Source: Cupriavidus pinatubonensis (GTDB taxonomy: Bacteria; Pseudomonadota; Gammaproteobacteria; Burkholderiales; Burkholderiaceae). Taken from it: a DNA stretch of 64,000 nucleotides. Each line of letters opens with the position of its first letter. The first letter of the stretch is position 1. The notes under the pieces are model-generated. The model made no database searches and had not been told where the DNA came from. It saw only the letters and a list, made by a program, of their open reading frames with translations. The stretch is taken from the NCBI RefSeq assembly GCF_019602855.1, contig NZ_CP080769.1, forward strand, positions 124,001 to 188,000. Direction: 5' to 3'. This document shows positions 16,609 to 25,536 of the stretch, in pieces. The position numbers and the translations under genes are program-made.

Positions 16609-17096
16609 CGCAGCCGCCTGCATCAGTGAAGATGTGAATCCCTTCGCAGGGCAGGCGCTGACGCCCCGCTTCGACTTACGAACGAGCCAAGCAAATCCGG
16701 CAAGCACAACAGCCTGACCGAGATTCCTAATGGCGCCCGGGCGCTGATCGTTGTATGGCCTCCCAGCGGTGCGGGGCTGCTGTCTGCGCGGGAGCACACA
16801 CGGTAGTCGGTCTTTCGGCGTCAGGGACTGTATCGATGTCGACGCCGGCCGCCAGCCGTGGTGCTCCGCAAGACTTACTGGTCGAGGAAGCTTCGCTAGG
16901 CATGAACGCGGAAGATCCTAGGCACGCACCGAAGATTGGTGATGGAAGAGTAAAGCGCAGAGCGGCCTCGAAGCTCCCGATAAGCTATGAGCGTTAGCTC
17001 GTGGGTTTAGGCGGGCTGTCGATGTCGAGTGCTGAAGTTTCCCATTCCGAATGGGCCTGCGACAGACGGGCTGATGACAACAATGGAGACGGAACA
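16609..17096. other. Intergenic stretch without a recognised gene
   Basis: These 488 bases separate suyB from the TctC-type receptor. Short open frames exist on both strands, but none matches a family I recognise and none has a convincing ribosome-binding site. No strong intrinsic terminator was seen after suyB. Confidence 0.5.
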
Positions 17097-18113
17097 ATGG
17101 ATCGACGCTTGACCTGCAGCGGGCGCAGGCGCTTTTCCTGCGCCCTCTCTGCCTTGACTGCGGCAATAGCCCTGTCTGGGTTGAGTCCTATTAGGGCCGC
17201 GGCACAAAGAAATGCCGCGACAAACTACCCGGAAAAGCCCATACGGTATGTCGTTCCATTCGCGGCCGGCGGACTCACCGATCTCATCGCGCGCCTGGTA
17301 GGCCAGCAATTAGCGGAGGAGTGGAAGAAGCCGATCATTGTCGACAACAAGCCGGGAGGCAACGCGAACATCGGCGCAGACCAGGGAGCCAAGGCGCCTC
17401 CGGACGGCTACACATGGCTTGCAGTGACGCTAACACACGCGTCGAATGTCACGCTGTTTCCCACGCTGCCGTTCAATATGCAGAAGGATCTGGTGCCAGT
17501 GGTGCGCGTGGCATCGTCCCCCATGGTTGTCGTGGTGCCGGCAAATTCGCCGATCACATCGCTGAAAGACTTGGCCGTCGGGGCTCAGAAATCGCGGCTG
17601 AATGCTGGCTCCAGCGGGAACGGAACGCCACCGCACTTAACCCTCGCGCTGTTCGAAAGCCAGAGCAAGACGAGCTTCACCCATGTGCCATACAAGGGCG
17701 GTGCGCCGTCGATGACGGATCTGATCGGCGGCCAGATCGACGTGGTCTTCTCCAATTTCCCAGAGTCGCTGGCATTTGTGAAGTCTGGCAAGCTGCGCGC
17801 ATTGGCGGTGACCACGCGCGAGCGTCATCCGCTGCTGCCTGATGTGCCAGCCGTAGCTGAGGCAGGCTATCCGGACTTGATTGTCGAAAACTGGACCGGT
17901 TTGATGATGCCCGCGGGTACGCCTCGCACTATTGTCGACAAGGTTGCCACCTCCGTCTCCCGCATGTTGGCATCTGAAACCGTACGCAATCGTATTATCG
18001 CGGCGGGCTTTACGCCGGCACCTCAGGACGGGCCGCCGTTCGCTGAGTACTTTAGCTCGGAAGTGACGCGGTGGGCAAAGCTCATTAAAGAGAAGCACAT
18101 AAGAGTTGAGTGA
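17097..18113 (+). CDS. Bug/TctC-family tripartite tricarboxylate receptor
   Basis: The 338-residue periplasmic binding protein has an N-terminal signal peptide (arginine-rich start, hydrophobic core, cleavage near Ala36). It carries the family signatures YPEKPIRYVVPFAAGGLTD and GGNANIGADQGAKAPPDGYT. GGAGACGGAAC precedes the ATG at 17097; an earlier start would add a non-signal-like tail. Such receptors bind carboxylates. No TctA or TctB membrane genes are nearby, as is usual for orphan Bug proteins in this family of bacteria. It may bind a sulfonated acid, but that rests only on its neighbours. Confidence 0.88.
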   Translation: MDRRLTCSGRRRFSCALSALTAAIALSGLSPIRAAAQRNAATNYPEKPIRYVVPFAAGGLTDLIARLVGQQLAEEWKKPIIVDNKPGGNANIGADQGAKAPPDGYTWLAVTLTHASNVTLFPTLPFNMQKDLVPVVRVASSPMVVVVPANSPITSLKDLAVGAQKSRLNAGSSGNGTPPHLTLALFESQSKTSFTHVPYKGGAPSMTDLIGGQIDVVFSNFPESLAFVKSGKLRALAVTTRERHPLLPDVPAVAEAGYPDLIVENWTGLMMPAGTPRTIVDKVATSVSRMLASETVRNRIIAAGFTPAPQDGPPFAEYFSSEVTRWAKLIKEKHIRVE

Positions 18114-18201
18114 AAGGCAAGTCGCCGGTAACTAAGGAGCAAGGCTGGCCGGGAAGCCGGTCTGTTGCTGAGGCTTAACGTAATCACGACAGGAAATTAA
18201 C

Positions 18202-19320
18202 GTGCACATCGGCATCCCGCAGGAAACACGAGTCGGCGAGACTCGAATCGCCGCCACCCCGGAGACGGTGAAGATGTATGTCGCACAGGGCCACAAGGTC
18301 ACAGTGCAGTCCGGCGCCGGCTTGCGCGCCAGCTTGCCCGACGGCACCTACGAAAGCGCTGGCGCCCACATCGGCACGGCGGCCCAAGCCTTCGGCGCGG
18401 AACTCGTTCTGAAGGTCCGCTCGCCGGACGAAGACGAACTGGCGCAGATGAAGCCGGGTGCCGTGCTGGTGGGCATGCTCAATCCGTTCGATGCCGAAAA
18501 CAAGGCGCGCATGGCGGCTGCCGGCATCACGGCATTCGCGCTCGAAGCTGCGCCGCGCACCACGCGCGCGCAGAGCATGGACGTGCTCTCCTCGCAGGCC
18601 AATATCGCAGGCTACAAGGCCGTGCTTGTGGCCGCGCACTACTACCAGCGCTTCATGCCGATGCTGATGACCGCCGCGGGCACCGTAAAGGCGGCGCGCG
18701 TGCTGATCCTCGGCGCCGGCGTGGCCGGCCTGCAGGCCATCGCCACGGCCAAACGCCTGGGCGCGGTGATCGAGGCGTCCGACGTGCGCCCGGCGGTGAA
18801 GGAGCAGATCGAATCGCTCGGCGGCAAGTTCCTGGACGTGCCGTTCATCACCGATGAAGAGCGCGAAATCGCGCAGGGCGTGGGCGGCTATGCCCGGCCG
18901 ATGCCGCCGGACTGGATGCGCCGCCAGGCCGAATTGGTGCACGAGCGCGCCAGGCAGGCCGACATCATCATCACCACCGCGCTGATCCCCGGTCGCCAGG
19001 CACCCGTGCTGCTGCAGGAAGCGACCGTGCGGGAGATGAAACCGGGCTCGGTGGTGGTGGATCTCGCGGCCGCGCAAGGCGGCAACTGCCCGCTGACCGT
19101 GGCCGATGAAGTGGTCGAGCGCCATGGGGTGACCTTCGTCGGTCACACCAACCTGGCCAGCATGGTCGCGGCCGACGCCTCGGCGCTCTATGCCCGCAAC
19201 GTGCTGGACTTTCTCAAGCTGGTCATCGACAAGGAGGGCCAGTTCACGCTGAACCTCGAAGATGACATCGTCGCCGCCTGCCTGATGACACGGCGGGAAG
19301 AAGAGGCATTGGCCTGTTAA
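18202..19320 (+). CDS. pntAA: NAD(P) transhydrogenase subunit alpha part 1
   Basis: The 372-residue protein is the NAD(H)-binding domain I of proton-translocating transhydrogenase: HIGIPQETRVGETRIAATPE at the N-terminus and a Rossmann motif (VLILGAGVAGLQAIATAKRLGA) about halfway. It starts with GTG after AGGAAATTAAC. It ends just before pntAB, so the alpha chain is split as in many betaproteobacteria and alphaproteobacteria. It transfers hydride between NADH and NADP+ at the inner membrane, driven by proton entry. Confidence 0.95.
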   Translation: MHIGIPQETRVGETRIAATPETVKMYVAQGHKVTVQSGAGLRASLPDGTYESAGAHIGTAAQAFGAELVLKVRSPDEDELAQMKPGAVLVGMLNPFDAENKARMAAAGITAFALEAAPRTTRAQSMDVLSSQANIAGYKAVLVAAHYYQRFMPMLMTAAGTVKAARVLILGAGVAGLQAIATAKRLGAVIEASDVRPAVKEQIESLGGKFLDVPFITDEEREIAQGVGGYARPMPPDWMRRQAELVHERARQADIIITTALIPGRQAPVLLQEATVREMKPGSVVVDLAAAQGGNCPLTVADEVVERHGVTFVGHTNLASMVAADASALYARNVLDFLKLVIDKEGQFTLNLEDDIVAACLMTRREEEALAC

Positions 19321-19330
19321 GGAGAGTTCG

Positions 19331-19690
19331 ATGGAAATGGTGAACCACACGGTGATCAATCTGATCATCTTCGTGCTGGCGATCTACGTGGGCTACCACG
19401 TGGTCTGGACAGTCACGCCCGCCCTGCATACGCCGCTGATGGCGGTAACCAATGCGATCTCGGCCATCATCATCGTCGGCGCCATGCTGGCGGCCGGCCT
19501 GACCGAAGGCGGCGTGGGCCGCACCATGGGCACGCTGGCCGTGGCACTGGCCGCGGTCAATGTGTTCGGCGGCTTCCTGGTCACGCAGCGCATGCTCGAG
19601 ATGTTCCGCAAGAAGGCGCCCAAGGTGAAAGCCGAAGGCAACGCGAAGGCCCCGCATGCCGGCGGCGAACTGGTGGAGATGCCGCGATGA
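19331..19690 (+). CDS. pntAB: NAD(P) transhydrogenase subunit alpha part 2
   Basis: This 119-residue membrane protein contains the domain II helices of the alpha chain (INLIIFVLAIYVGYHVVWTV, AISAIIIVGAM, ALAAVNVFGGFLVTQRML). The C-terminus is a charged tail. It follows pntAA by 10 bases and its last codons overlap pntB as ATGA, so the three subunits are co-translated. Confidence 0.95.
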   Translation: MEMVNHTVINLIIFVLAIYVGYHVVWTVTPALHTPLMAVTNAISAIIIVGAMLAAGLTEGGVGRTMGTLAVALAAVNVFGGFLVTQRMLEMFRKKAPKVKAEGNAKAPHAGGELVEMPR

Positions 19691-21165
19691 ATGCCCTGTT
19701 CATGAATATGGTGACACTGTTCTACCTGGGTGCGTCGGTCTGCTTCATCCAGGCATTGAAGGGCCTGTCGCATCCGGCTTCGGCCCGCAAGGGGAACGCC
19801 TTCGGTATGATCGGTATGGCGGTAGCAGCGCTTACCACGGTGGCGCTGATCGCCAAGCTCAAGAGCGAGTTCCTCGCGGCTGGCGCTGGCACGGGTGCAG
19901 GTTCCGGCCTGGCGCTGATTCTCGCGGGGCTGGTCGTTGGCGGCGGCATCGGCGCCTATGTGGCGAAGAAGGTCGAGATGACCAAGATGCCCGAACTGGT
20001 CGCGGCCATGCACTCGCTGATCGGCATGGCCGCGGTGTGCATCGCGGTGGCAGCCGTGGCGGAGCCAGCAGCCTTTGGCATCGCGGCGGCGGGCTCACAC
20101 GAGATCCCGATGGGCAACCGTATCGAGCTGTTCATCGGCTGCTTCGTCGGCGCCATCACTTTCTCCGGTTCGGTGATCGCGTTCGGCAAGCTGGCCGGGC
20201 GCTACAAGTTCCGCCTGTTCCAGGGTGCACCGGTCGTGTTCGCGGGCCAGCACATGCTGAACCTGGCGCTGGCCGTCGCCATGGTCGGCTTCGGCATCGC
20301 GTTCTTCATGACGCAGGAATGGCTGCCGTTCCTGGTCATGCTGGCCATCGCCTTCGTGCTGGGCGTGCTGATCATCATTCCGATCGGCGGCGCCGACATG
20401 CCGGTGGTGGTGTCGATGCTGAACTCCTACTCGGGCTGGGCGGCGGCGGGCATCGGCTTCTCGCTGAACAACCCGATGCTGATCATCGCCGGCTCGCTGG
20501 TGGGTTCGTCCGGTGCCATCCTCTCGTACATCATGTGCAAGGCGATGAACCGCTCGTTCTTCAACGTGATCCTGGGCGGCTTCGGCGGTGACGGGGCGGC
20601 AGCCGGCGCAGTCGGCGCACAGGCCCAGCGCAACGTGAAGTCCGGCTCCGCCGACGACGCAGCGTTCCTGATGGGCAATGCCGAGACGGTCATTATCGTG
20701 CCGGGCTACGGTCTGGCCGTCGCCCGTGCCCAGCACGCGCTGAAGGAACTGACGGAGAAGCTGCACGAAAAGGGCGTGACCGTGAAGTACGCGATCCACC
20801 CGGTGGCGGGCCGCATGCCGGGCCACATGAACGTGCTGCTGGCCGAAGCCGAAGTGCCCTACGACCAGGTCTTCGAAATGGAAGACATCAACAGCGAGTT
20901 CGGCCAGGCCGACGTGGTGCTGGTGCTGGGCGCCAACGACGTGGTGAACCCGGCGGCCAAGACTGATCCGAGGTCGCCGATCGCGGGCATGCCGATCCTG
21001 GAGGCGTACAAGGCCAAGACCATCATCGTGAACAAGCGGTCGATGGCCGCCGGCTACGCCGGGCTGGACAACGAACTGTTCTATATGGACAAGACCATGA
21101 TGGTGTTCGGCGACGCCAAGAAGGTGGTCGAGGACATGTTTAAGGCAGTGGCAGATCGTCCGTAG
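19687..21165 (+). CDS. pntB: NAD(P) transhydrogenase subunit beta
   Basis: The 492-residue protein has an N-terminal membrane domain with about eight to nine helices and a C-terminal NADP(H)-binding domain III (VIIVPGYGLAVARAQHAL, HPVAGRMPGHMNVLLAEA, VLGANDVVNPAA). It completes the pntAA-pntAB-pntB operon. Together they regenerate NADPH from NADH, and could balance the NADH made by the neighbouring dehydrogenase modules. Length and motifs are standard. Confidence 0.96.
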   Translation: MNALFMNMVTLFYLGASVCFIQALKGLSHPASARKGNAFGMIGMAVAALTTVALIAKLKSEFLAAGAGTGAGSGLALILAGLVVGGGIGAYVAKKVEMTKMPELVAAMHSLIGMAAVCIAVAAVAEPAAFGIAAAGSHEIPMGNRIELFIGCFVGAITFSGSVIAFGKLAGRYKFRLFQGAPVVFAGQHMLNLALAVAMVGFGIAFFMTQEWLPFLVMLAIAFVLGVLIIIPIGGADMPVVVSMLNSYSGWAAAGIGFSLNNPMLIIAGSLVGSSGAILSYIMCKAMNRSFFNVILGGFGGDGAAAGAVGAQAQRNVKSGSADDAAFLMGNAETVIIVPGYGLAVARAQHALKELTEKLHEKGVTVKYAIHPVAGRMPGHMNVLLAEAEVPYDQVFEMEDINSEFGQADVVLVLGANDVVNPAAKTDPRSPIAGMPILEAYKAKTIIVNKRSMAAGYAGLDNELFYMDKTMMVFGDAKKVVEDMFKAVADRP

Positions 21166-21292
21166 CGTCGGGCACGATCGTGTCGCCCAAGACATTGGCA
21201 ACGGCAGCCGCCCATTGGTCTATAAAGGTGGCCGAATACTCGATGCCTTCGCGCTCGGCTAGCTCGGCGACGTAGTCAGCGGTCTTCGTCAC
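21140..21292 (-). CDS. Possible 50-residue ORF converging on pntB
   Basis: A GTG at 21292 opens a frame to the TAA at 21140, and the last bases overlap the end of pntB on the other strand. The peptide begins MTKTADYVAELAEREGIEYS and looks like natural helical protein rather than random reading. There is no clear ribosome-binding site and an in-frame stop lies shortly upstream, so it may be the end of a decayed gene. No family recognised. Confidence 0.25.
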   Translation of the reverse strand: MTKTADYVAELAEREGIEYSATFIDQWAAAVANVLGDTIVPDATDDLPLP

Positions 21293-22231
21293 ATGTGGAC
21301 CAGTTAGAGGCAGGGGCGACAGGCCATGTCCCGTCGCCTTTTATGCCATGGCCGAAGTCGCAAATAGGGATTCAATCACACGTGGCGACGCCAAGTCTTC
21401 GTCGAATAGGGGGCCTGTCGCTGGTTGCGGCAGCTCAGGAAAGCGCTCGTTCGCCGAGCGTAGATCGCTGGCTGTCAGTGGCCGAACTCAGTCTGAAAGT
21501 GGGCGCCGGTTCTCGCCTTTTGACCTCTCTCCAGCGCCGATGGTCGGCTCCAGATCACGGACTGACGTTTCCACGCAAAAGAGCCATTTGATGCGTTTAC
21601 TTGGAAACTTCACATCGAAGCCAGCGGAAGGGGGGCTGGCGCCCGCCGCCCATCTTGCCGGCAGCGGAATGGCCACGACTTCGGGCATCGTCGGCGGTAA
21701 GTGACCCTTTGTGTCCATGATCCAGTTATGGCGAATTATGGCGCTGGAATAATTATTGTCCGCCCATAATTTGCACATCATGTGAAATGATGTGTAGGGG
21801 ACACCTTGTGCTCGCGAATGGCCGCAAACGGAGCCTTCAGTCGGAACCAGCCAGGGCCCCACCGGTCTTTTCCGTTCCGTTGTGTGGTTGGGCGGCAAGG
21901 AAATGATGGGCGGCGCTGAACCCCCATCAATCCCGCTGTCGGGATGGGGCCAAGTCGAATGTCCCGTGTTAGCCGATGAGCTTTCGATCCGTGAGGGGGC
22001 GGCCGTACCCGACCCCTATGCGCCGTTCGAATCTTCCTCAACACGATGACGGCTATTCGAGTCCAACGGTCATCCGCCCTAATGCTGCTTCGGCAGACGA
22101 TCGCCATTTCAGTCATTCGGCAATCAGCGCGTCAACGGCAGAAAAGAATCGGAGCAGCTTCACAGGTTGCCATGCCTACGGCCGCTTACCACCGCGGATT
22201 TAGCCGACCACCATCCGAAATTACTCTGTTT
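21293..22231. other. Long non-coding or decayed stretch
   Basis: No frame in these roughly 940 bases matches a known family. The GC content falls locally around 21720-21800. Structured elements are present: TTATGGCG repeated at 21726 and 21736 with a reverse copy CGCCCATAA at 21761, a perfect 8-bp-arm hairpin at 21774-21794, and a GC-rich hairpin at 21922-21949. It may be the scar of a lost mobile element. Confidence 0.5.
21774..21794. repeat. Perfect inverted repeat
   Basis: CACATCAT and ATGATGTG flank a 5-base loop. The site sits next to the TTATGGCG repeats and outside any recognised gene, so it could be part of a recombination or transposon end. Confidence 0.45.
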
Positions 22232-22702
22232 TCATACTTGTCCGGCGCCATCACCCGGCCACTGGCTCCATTTCCGCCCTGAGCCCCTCCGTAAGGCCGC
22301 CCAATACATGACCCGAAGTTCCGAAGACAACTCTGCCTCTTCGATCCTGCATCCAGGGAGGAAGCCGCTCGAGTCAATGCCAATTTCCACCGCCGCAGCT
22401 AGACAGATCACCATGCGCCTCGGGCACGCTGAACGCATCTCCGCGCGATAGAGCAAGAGCAGCGCGGCCTGGTAGCCGATACCGTGACGCCTGGACAGAT
22501 GCCGTGCCTGCCGTGCGGTAGCACCGCGCCAGTCACGCATCTCGCGCAAGATGTCGCCAAGGCGGTCGATCAACCGGTCTTCGCTGCCGATGCGATACCG
22601 GACACGAGTTTTCTGCTCCGCCACGACCGGGCGCTCACGGATATCTCGAATGTGAAGAGCAGGCTCGGCGGGCCACCGAAACACATTCACGGGAGAACTC
22701 AC
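22232..22702 (-). CDS. Uncharacterised protein coupled to the acyl-CoA ligase gene
   Basis: A 156-residue frame starts with GTG at 22702 that overlaps the stop of the acyl-CoA ligase gene as GTGA, a typical coupling arrangement. The N-terminal two thirds reads like natural protein (EDRLIDRLGDILREMRDW, then RHGIGYQAALLLLYRAEM). The C-terminus is less convincing and could follow a frameshift. No family or motif recognised. If real, it is the last gene of the CoA-ester operon. An accidental frame is the main alternative. Confidence 0.4.
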   Translation of the reverse strand: MSSPVNVFRWPAEPALHIRDIRERPVVAEQKTRVRYRIGSEDRLIDRLGDILREMRDWRGATARQARHLSRRHGIGYQAALLLLYRAEMRSACPRRMVICLAAAVEIGIDSSGFLPGCRIEEAELSSELRVMYWAALRRGSGRKWSQWPGDGAGQV

Positions 22703-24354
22703 GCCGGTATGTGGCCGGGCCAGGGAGCGCCGGAGCTTGCTCGTTGCCTGAGGAGGAACTTCTGGATCTTGCCGGTCGACGTCCTGGGAAGGTGGCCGAT
22801 GACCACCTTCTTCGGCGCCTTGAAGTGCGCCAAGTGGGCACGGCAATGTTCGATCAGTTCGCGCTCGCCGACCCTGGCGCCATCGACGACTTCGACAAAG
22901 GCGCATGGCGTCTCTCCCCAACGCTCGTCCGGCTGGGCGACGACGGCTGCCACGCGCACCGCGGGGTGCCGGTAGAGCACCTCCTCCACCTCCAGCGAGT
23001 TGATATTCTCTCCGCCGGAAATGATGACGTCCTTGGAACGGTCCCGGATCTGTACATAGCCATCCGGGCAGACGACTGCGAGGTCTCCCGAGTGGAACCA
23101 GCCGCCGGCAAAAGCTTCCGCCGTGGCCTCCGGGTTCTTCAGGTAGCCCTTCATCGTCATGTTGCCGCGGAACATGACTTCGCCGATGGTCTTCGCGTCC
23201 CACGGCACCGGCACAAGGGTTTCGGGATCCAGCACGGCCATGCCTTCCTGCGCAGTGTAGCGGACGCCCTGCCGTCCTTTCCGTTCCGCCAGCGCATCGA
23301 TGCCGAGGTCGTCCCATTCGGGCTGCTCCACGCAAACCGCCGCAGGGCCGTAGACCTCGGTCAGCCCGTAGATCTGAGTGATCCTGATCCCCATGCGCAA
23401 CAGGCCCTCGATCACCGGCATCGGCGGCGGCGCGCCGCCGATGAGTCCGTGGACCGGATGGTCGATGCCCGCCTTCCACGCTTCAGGTGCGTGGGCAAGC
23501 ATCGCATGCACGATCGGCGCTCCGCAGTAATGCGTGACCTGGTGCTCGCGAATCGCATCGAGCACGGCGGCAGCATCCACCCGCCGCAGGCAGATACTGG
23601 TACCGGCGTTGGCCGCCAGCGTCCAGGCGAAGCACCAGCCATTGCAGTGGAACAGCGGCAGCGTCCACAGGAAGACGGCGTGCCGGGGCATGCCCCAGTC
23701 GAGCATGTTCGACAGCGCAGCCAGATAGGCGCCGCGATGGTGGTAGACCACGCCCTTGGGGTTGCCCGTGGTGCCGGACGTATAGTTGAGGGCGATGGCC
23801 TGCCATTCGTCGACGGGCTCGCCGCCCTCCCAGTGCGGATCGCCCCCGGCCAGGAAGCCCTCGTATTCGATCTCCGCCAGCCTGCGGCCTCCTTCGACGG
23901 CGGGATCGATGATGTCAATCACCAGCGGCTTGTCGTCGAGCAGTGCCAGTGCGGCTTGGACTACGTCAGCGTACTCCGTGTCGGTGACCAGCACCTTCGC
24001 ATCCGCGTGCCTGAGCATAAAGGCGATGGCGGCCGCGTCCAGGCGCACGTTCAGCGTGTTCAGCATGGCGCCGCTCATGGGCACGCCGAAATGCATCTCC
24101 AGCATCTCCGGCGTGTTGGCGGCCATCACGGCCACCGTATCGCCAGTCCTGACGCCGGCGGCCACAAGCGCCGACGCGAGGCGGCGGCTGCGGTCCAGCA
24201 TTGCCCGCCAACTCGTGCGGCGCTCGCCGTAGGCGATGGCTGTACGCTCAGGGTAGACCTCGGCCGTCCTGCGCAGGAAGGAGATCGGCGTCAGGGGCAC
24301 GAAGTTGACCGGGCTGCGCTCCAACCCATCCGCGTTGTGTTCGACCTGTTCCAT
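22699..24354 (-). CDS. Acyl-CoA synthetase (AMP-dependent ligase)
   Basis: The 551-residue protein is a full ANL-superfamily ligase: P-loop-like motif YTSGTTGNPKGV, YGLTEVYG for adenine binding, and the hinge/lysine region ending RTSTGKIQKFLL. It activates a carboxylic acid to its CoA thioester with ATP. The ATG at 24354 follows GAGG with good spacing. It lies downstream of an acyl-CoA dehydrogenase gene in an operon with a hydratase and a CoA-transferase, so it probably activates a medium-chain or substituted acid. The substrate cannot be read. Confidence 0.88.
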   Translation of the reverse strand: MEQVEHNADGLERSPVNFVPLTPISFLRRTAEVYPERTAIAYGERRTSWRAMLDRSRRLASALVAAGVRTGDTVAVMAANTPEMLEMHFGVPMSGAMLNTLNVRLDAAAIAFMLRHADAKVLVTDTEYADVVQAALALLDDKPLVIDIIDPAVEGGRRLAEIEYEGFLAGGDPHWEGGEPVDEWQAIALNYTSGTTGNPKGVVYHHRGAYLAALSNMLDWGMPRHAVFLWTLPLFHCNGWCFAWTLAANAGTSICLRRVDAAAVLDAIREHQVTHYCGAPIVHAMLAHAPEAWKAGIDHPVHGLIGGAPPPMPVIEGLLRMGIRITQIYGLTEVYGPAAVCVEQPEWDDLGIDALAERKGRQGVRYTAQEGMAVLDPETLVPVPWDAKTIGEVMFRGNMTMKGYLKNPEATAEAFAGGWFHSGDLAVVCPDGYVQIRDRSKDVIISGGENINSLEVEEVLYRHPAVRVAAVVAQPDERWGETPCAFVEVVDGARVGERELIEHCRAHLAHFKAPKKVVIGHLPRTSTGKIQKFLLRQRASSGAPWPGHIPA

Positions 24355-24382
24355 GGATTGCCTCACTGGCTGCAGCCGTGCG

Positions 24383-25525
24383 TCATTGCATTACGTCGCG
24401 GGAGATGATCATCCGTTGGATCTCGGAGGTCCCCTCGACGATCTCGAGCACCTTGGCATCCCCGAACGCGCGCGATACCGCGTACTCCGTCATGATCCCG
24501 TTGCCGCCGTGGATCTGCACGGCTTGGTGAGCCGCCTCCATGGCCTTCTCGGTAGCGAAAAGCTTTGCCATCGAGGCCTGCCGATCGTAGGGCCGGCCCT
24601 CGTCCTTGGCCACCGCAGCGTCGTACAGCATCAGGCGGGCAGCGTGCGCGTGGGTCGCCATGTCGGCCAGCTTGAACTGCAGCGACTGGAACTGGTTGAG
24701 CGTCTTGCCGAACGCTGTGCGCTCGCTCATGTAGCGGACGGAGCGTTCCAGCGAGCCCTGCAGGATGCCCAGGCCCAGCGTTCCGATCAGGATGCGGCCG
24801 GTGCTCACCTGTGACAGGGTCTGCCTGAGGCCGACCCCGACCTCGCCGAGCAGGTGGTCGGCAGGAATGGCGCAGTCCTCGAAGAACAGCTCGAATGTGG
24901 TCGATCCGCGCCAGCCGATCTTGTGCAGCTTCTTGCCATGGCTGAAGCCGGGCGTGCCGTTCGGCACGATGAAGTTCGAAATCTCCTTGCGGCCGTCGGG
25001 CCGGGTTCCCGTCACCGCCGCGATGACGATCGGGCCGGTGATCTCGGAACCCGAGTTACTGATGAAGGTCTTGGCGCCATTGATGACCCAGCAGCCATCC
25101 TTCAGCACGGCTCGGGTCTGGATGTTGGCGGCGTCGGAGCCGGCGTTCGGCTCTGTCAGGCCGATGCAGCCGACCTGCGTGCCCGTCAGGATCGGCCGCA
25201 GGAAGCGCGCCTTCTGGCTGTCGGTGCCGTAGTTGTTGAGCAGGCTGGCCGCCGTCGAGTTGGCCATGATGGCCACTGCCACGGCGCAATCGACGCGGGC
25301 GATCTCTTCCAGCGCAATGGCGAAGCCAAGCCAGTCGCCGCCGCTACCTCCCCAGGCTTCGGGGTACGGCAGCCCGATATAGCCCAGTTCGCCGGCCCGG
25401 CGCCAGATCTCGTAGGGAAAACTCTCCTCTTCCCACAACCGGTGGGCGACCGGTGCGATCTCTTCCTCGGCGAAGCGGCGCACAGCCTCGCGGATCATCT
25501 CGTGGTGTTCTGCGACGTAAGCCAT
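24383..25525 (-). CDS. Acyl-CoA dehydrogenase
   Basis: The 380-residue flavoprotein has the ACAD signatures GCIGLTEPNAGSDAANIQT and the C-terminal QIHGGNGIMTEY and VEGTSEIQR, where the Glu before GTS is the usual catalytic base. It introduces a 2,3-double bond in an acyl-CoA using FAD and the electron-transfer flavoprotein. The ATG at 25525 follows GAGGAGG. It lies between the iron-dependent alcohol dehydrogenase and the ligase, consistent with beta-oxidation of the activated substrate. Confidence 0.92.
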   Translation of the reverse strand: MAYVAEHHEMIREAVRRFAEEEIAPVAHRLWEEESFPYEIWRRAGELGYIGLPYPEAWGGSGGDWLGFAIALEEIARVDCAVAVAIMANSTAASLLNNYGTDSQKARFLRPILTGTQVGCIGLTEPNAGSDAANIQTRAVLKDGCWVINGAKTFISNSGSEITGPIVIAAVTGTRPDGRKEISNFIVPNGTPGFSHGKKLHKIGWRGSTTFELFFEDCAIPADHLLGEVGVGLRQTLSQVSTGRILIGTLGLGILQGSLERSVRYMSERTAFGKTLNQFQSLQFKLADMATHAHAARLMLYDAAVAKDEGRPYDRQASMAKLFATEKAMEAAHQAVQIHGGNGIMTEYAVSRAFGDAKVLEIVEGTSEIQRMIISRDVMQ

Positions 25526-25536
25526 CGTCGTCCTCC

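Noticed and set aside
16755..16997. 80-codon frame upstream of the TctC-type receptor
   Set aside because: No ribosome-binding site, no family resemblance, weak coding character.
18184..19368. Long open frame antisense to pntAA
   Set aside because: Histidine/arginine-rich composition typical of the reverse strand of a high-GC gene, while the other strand encodes a clear transhydrogenase subunit.
22711..24408. 565-codon plus-strand frame over the acyl-CoA ligase
   Set aside because: It mirrors the ligase gene, has no domain and no proper start context; the minus strand carries all ANL motifs.
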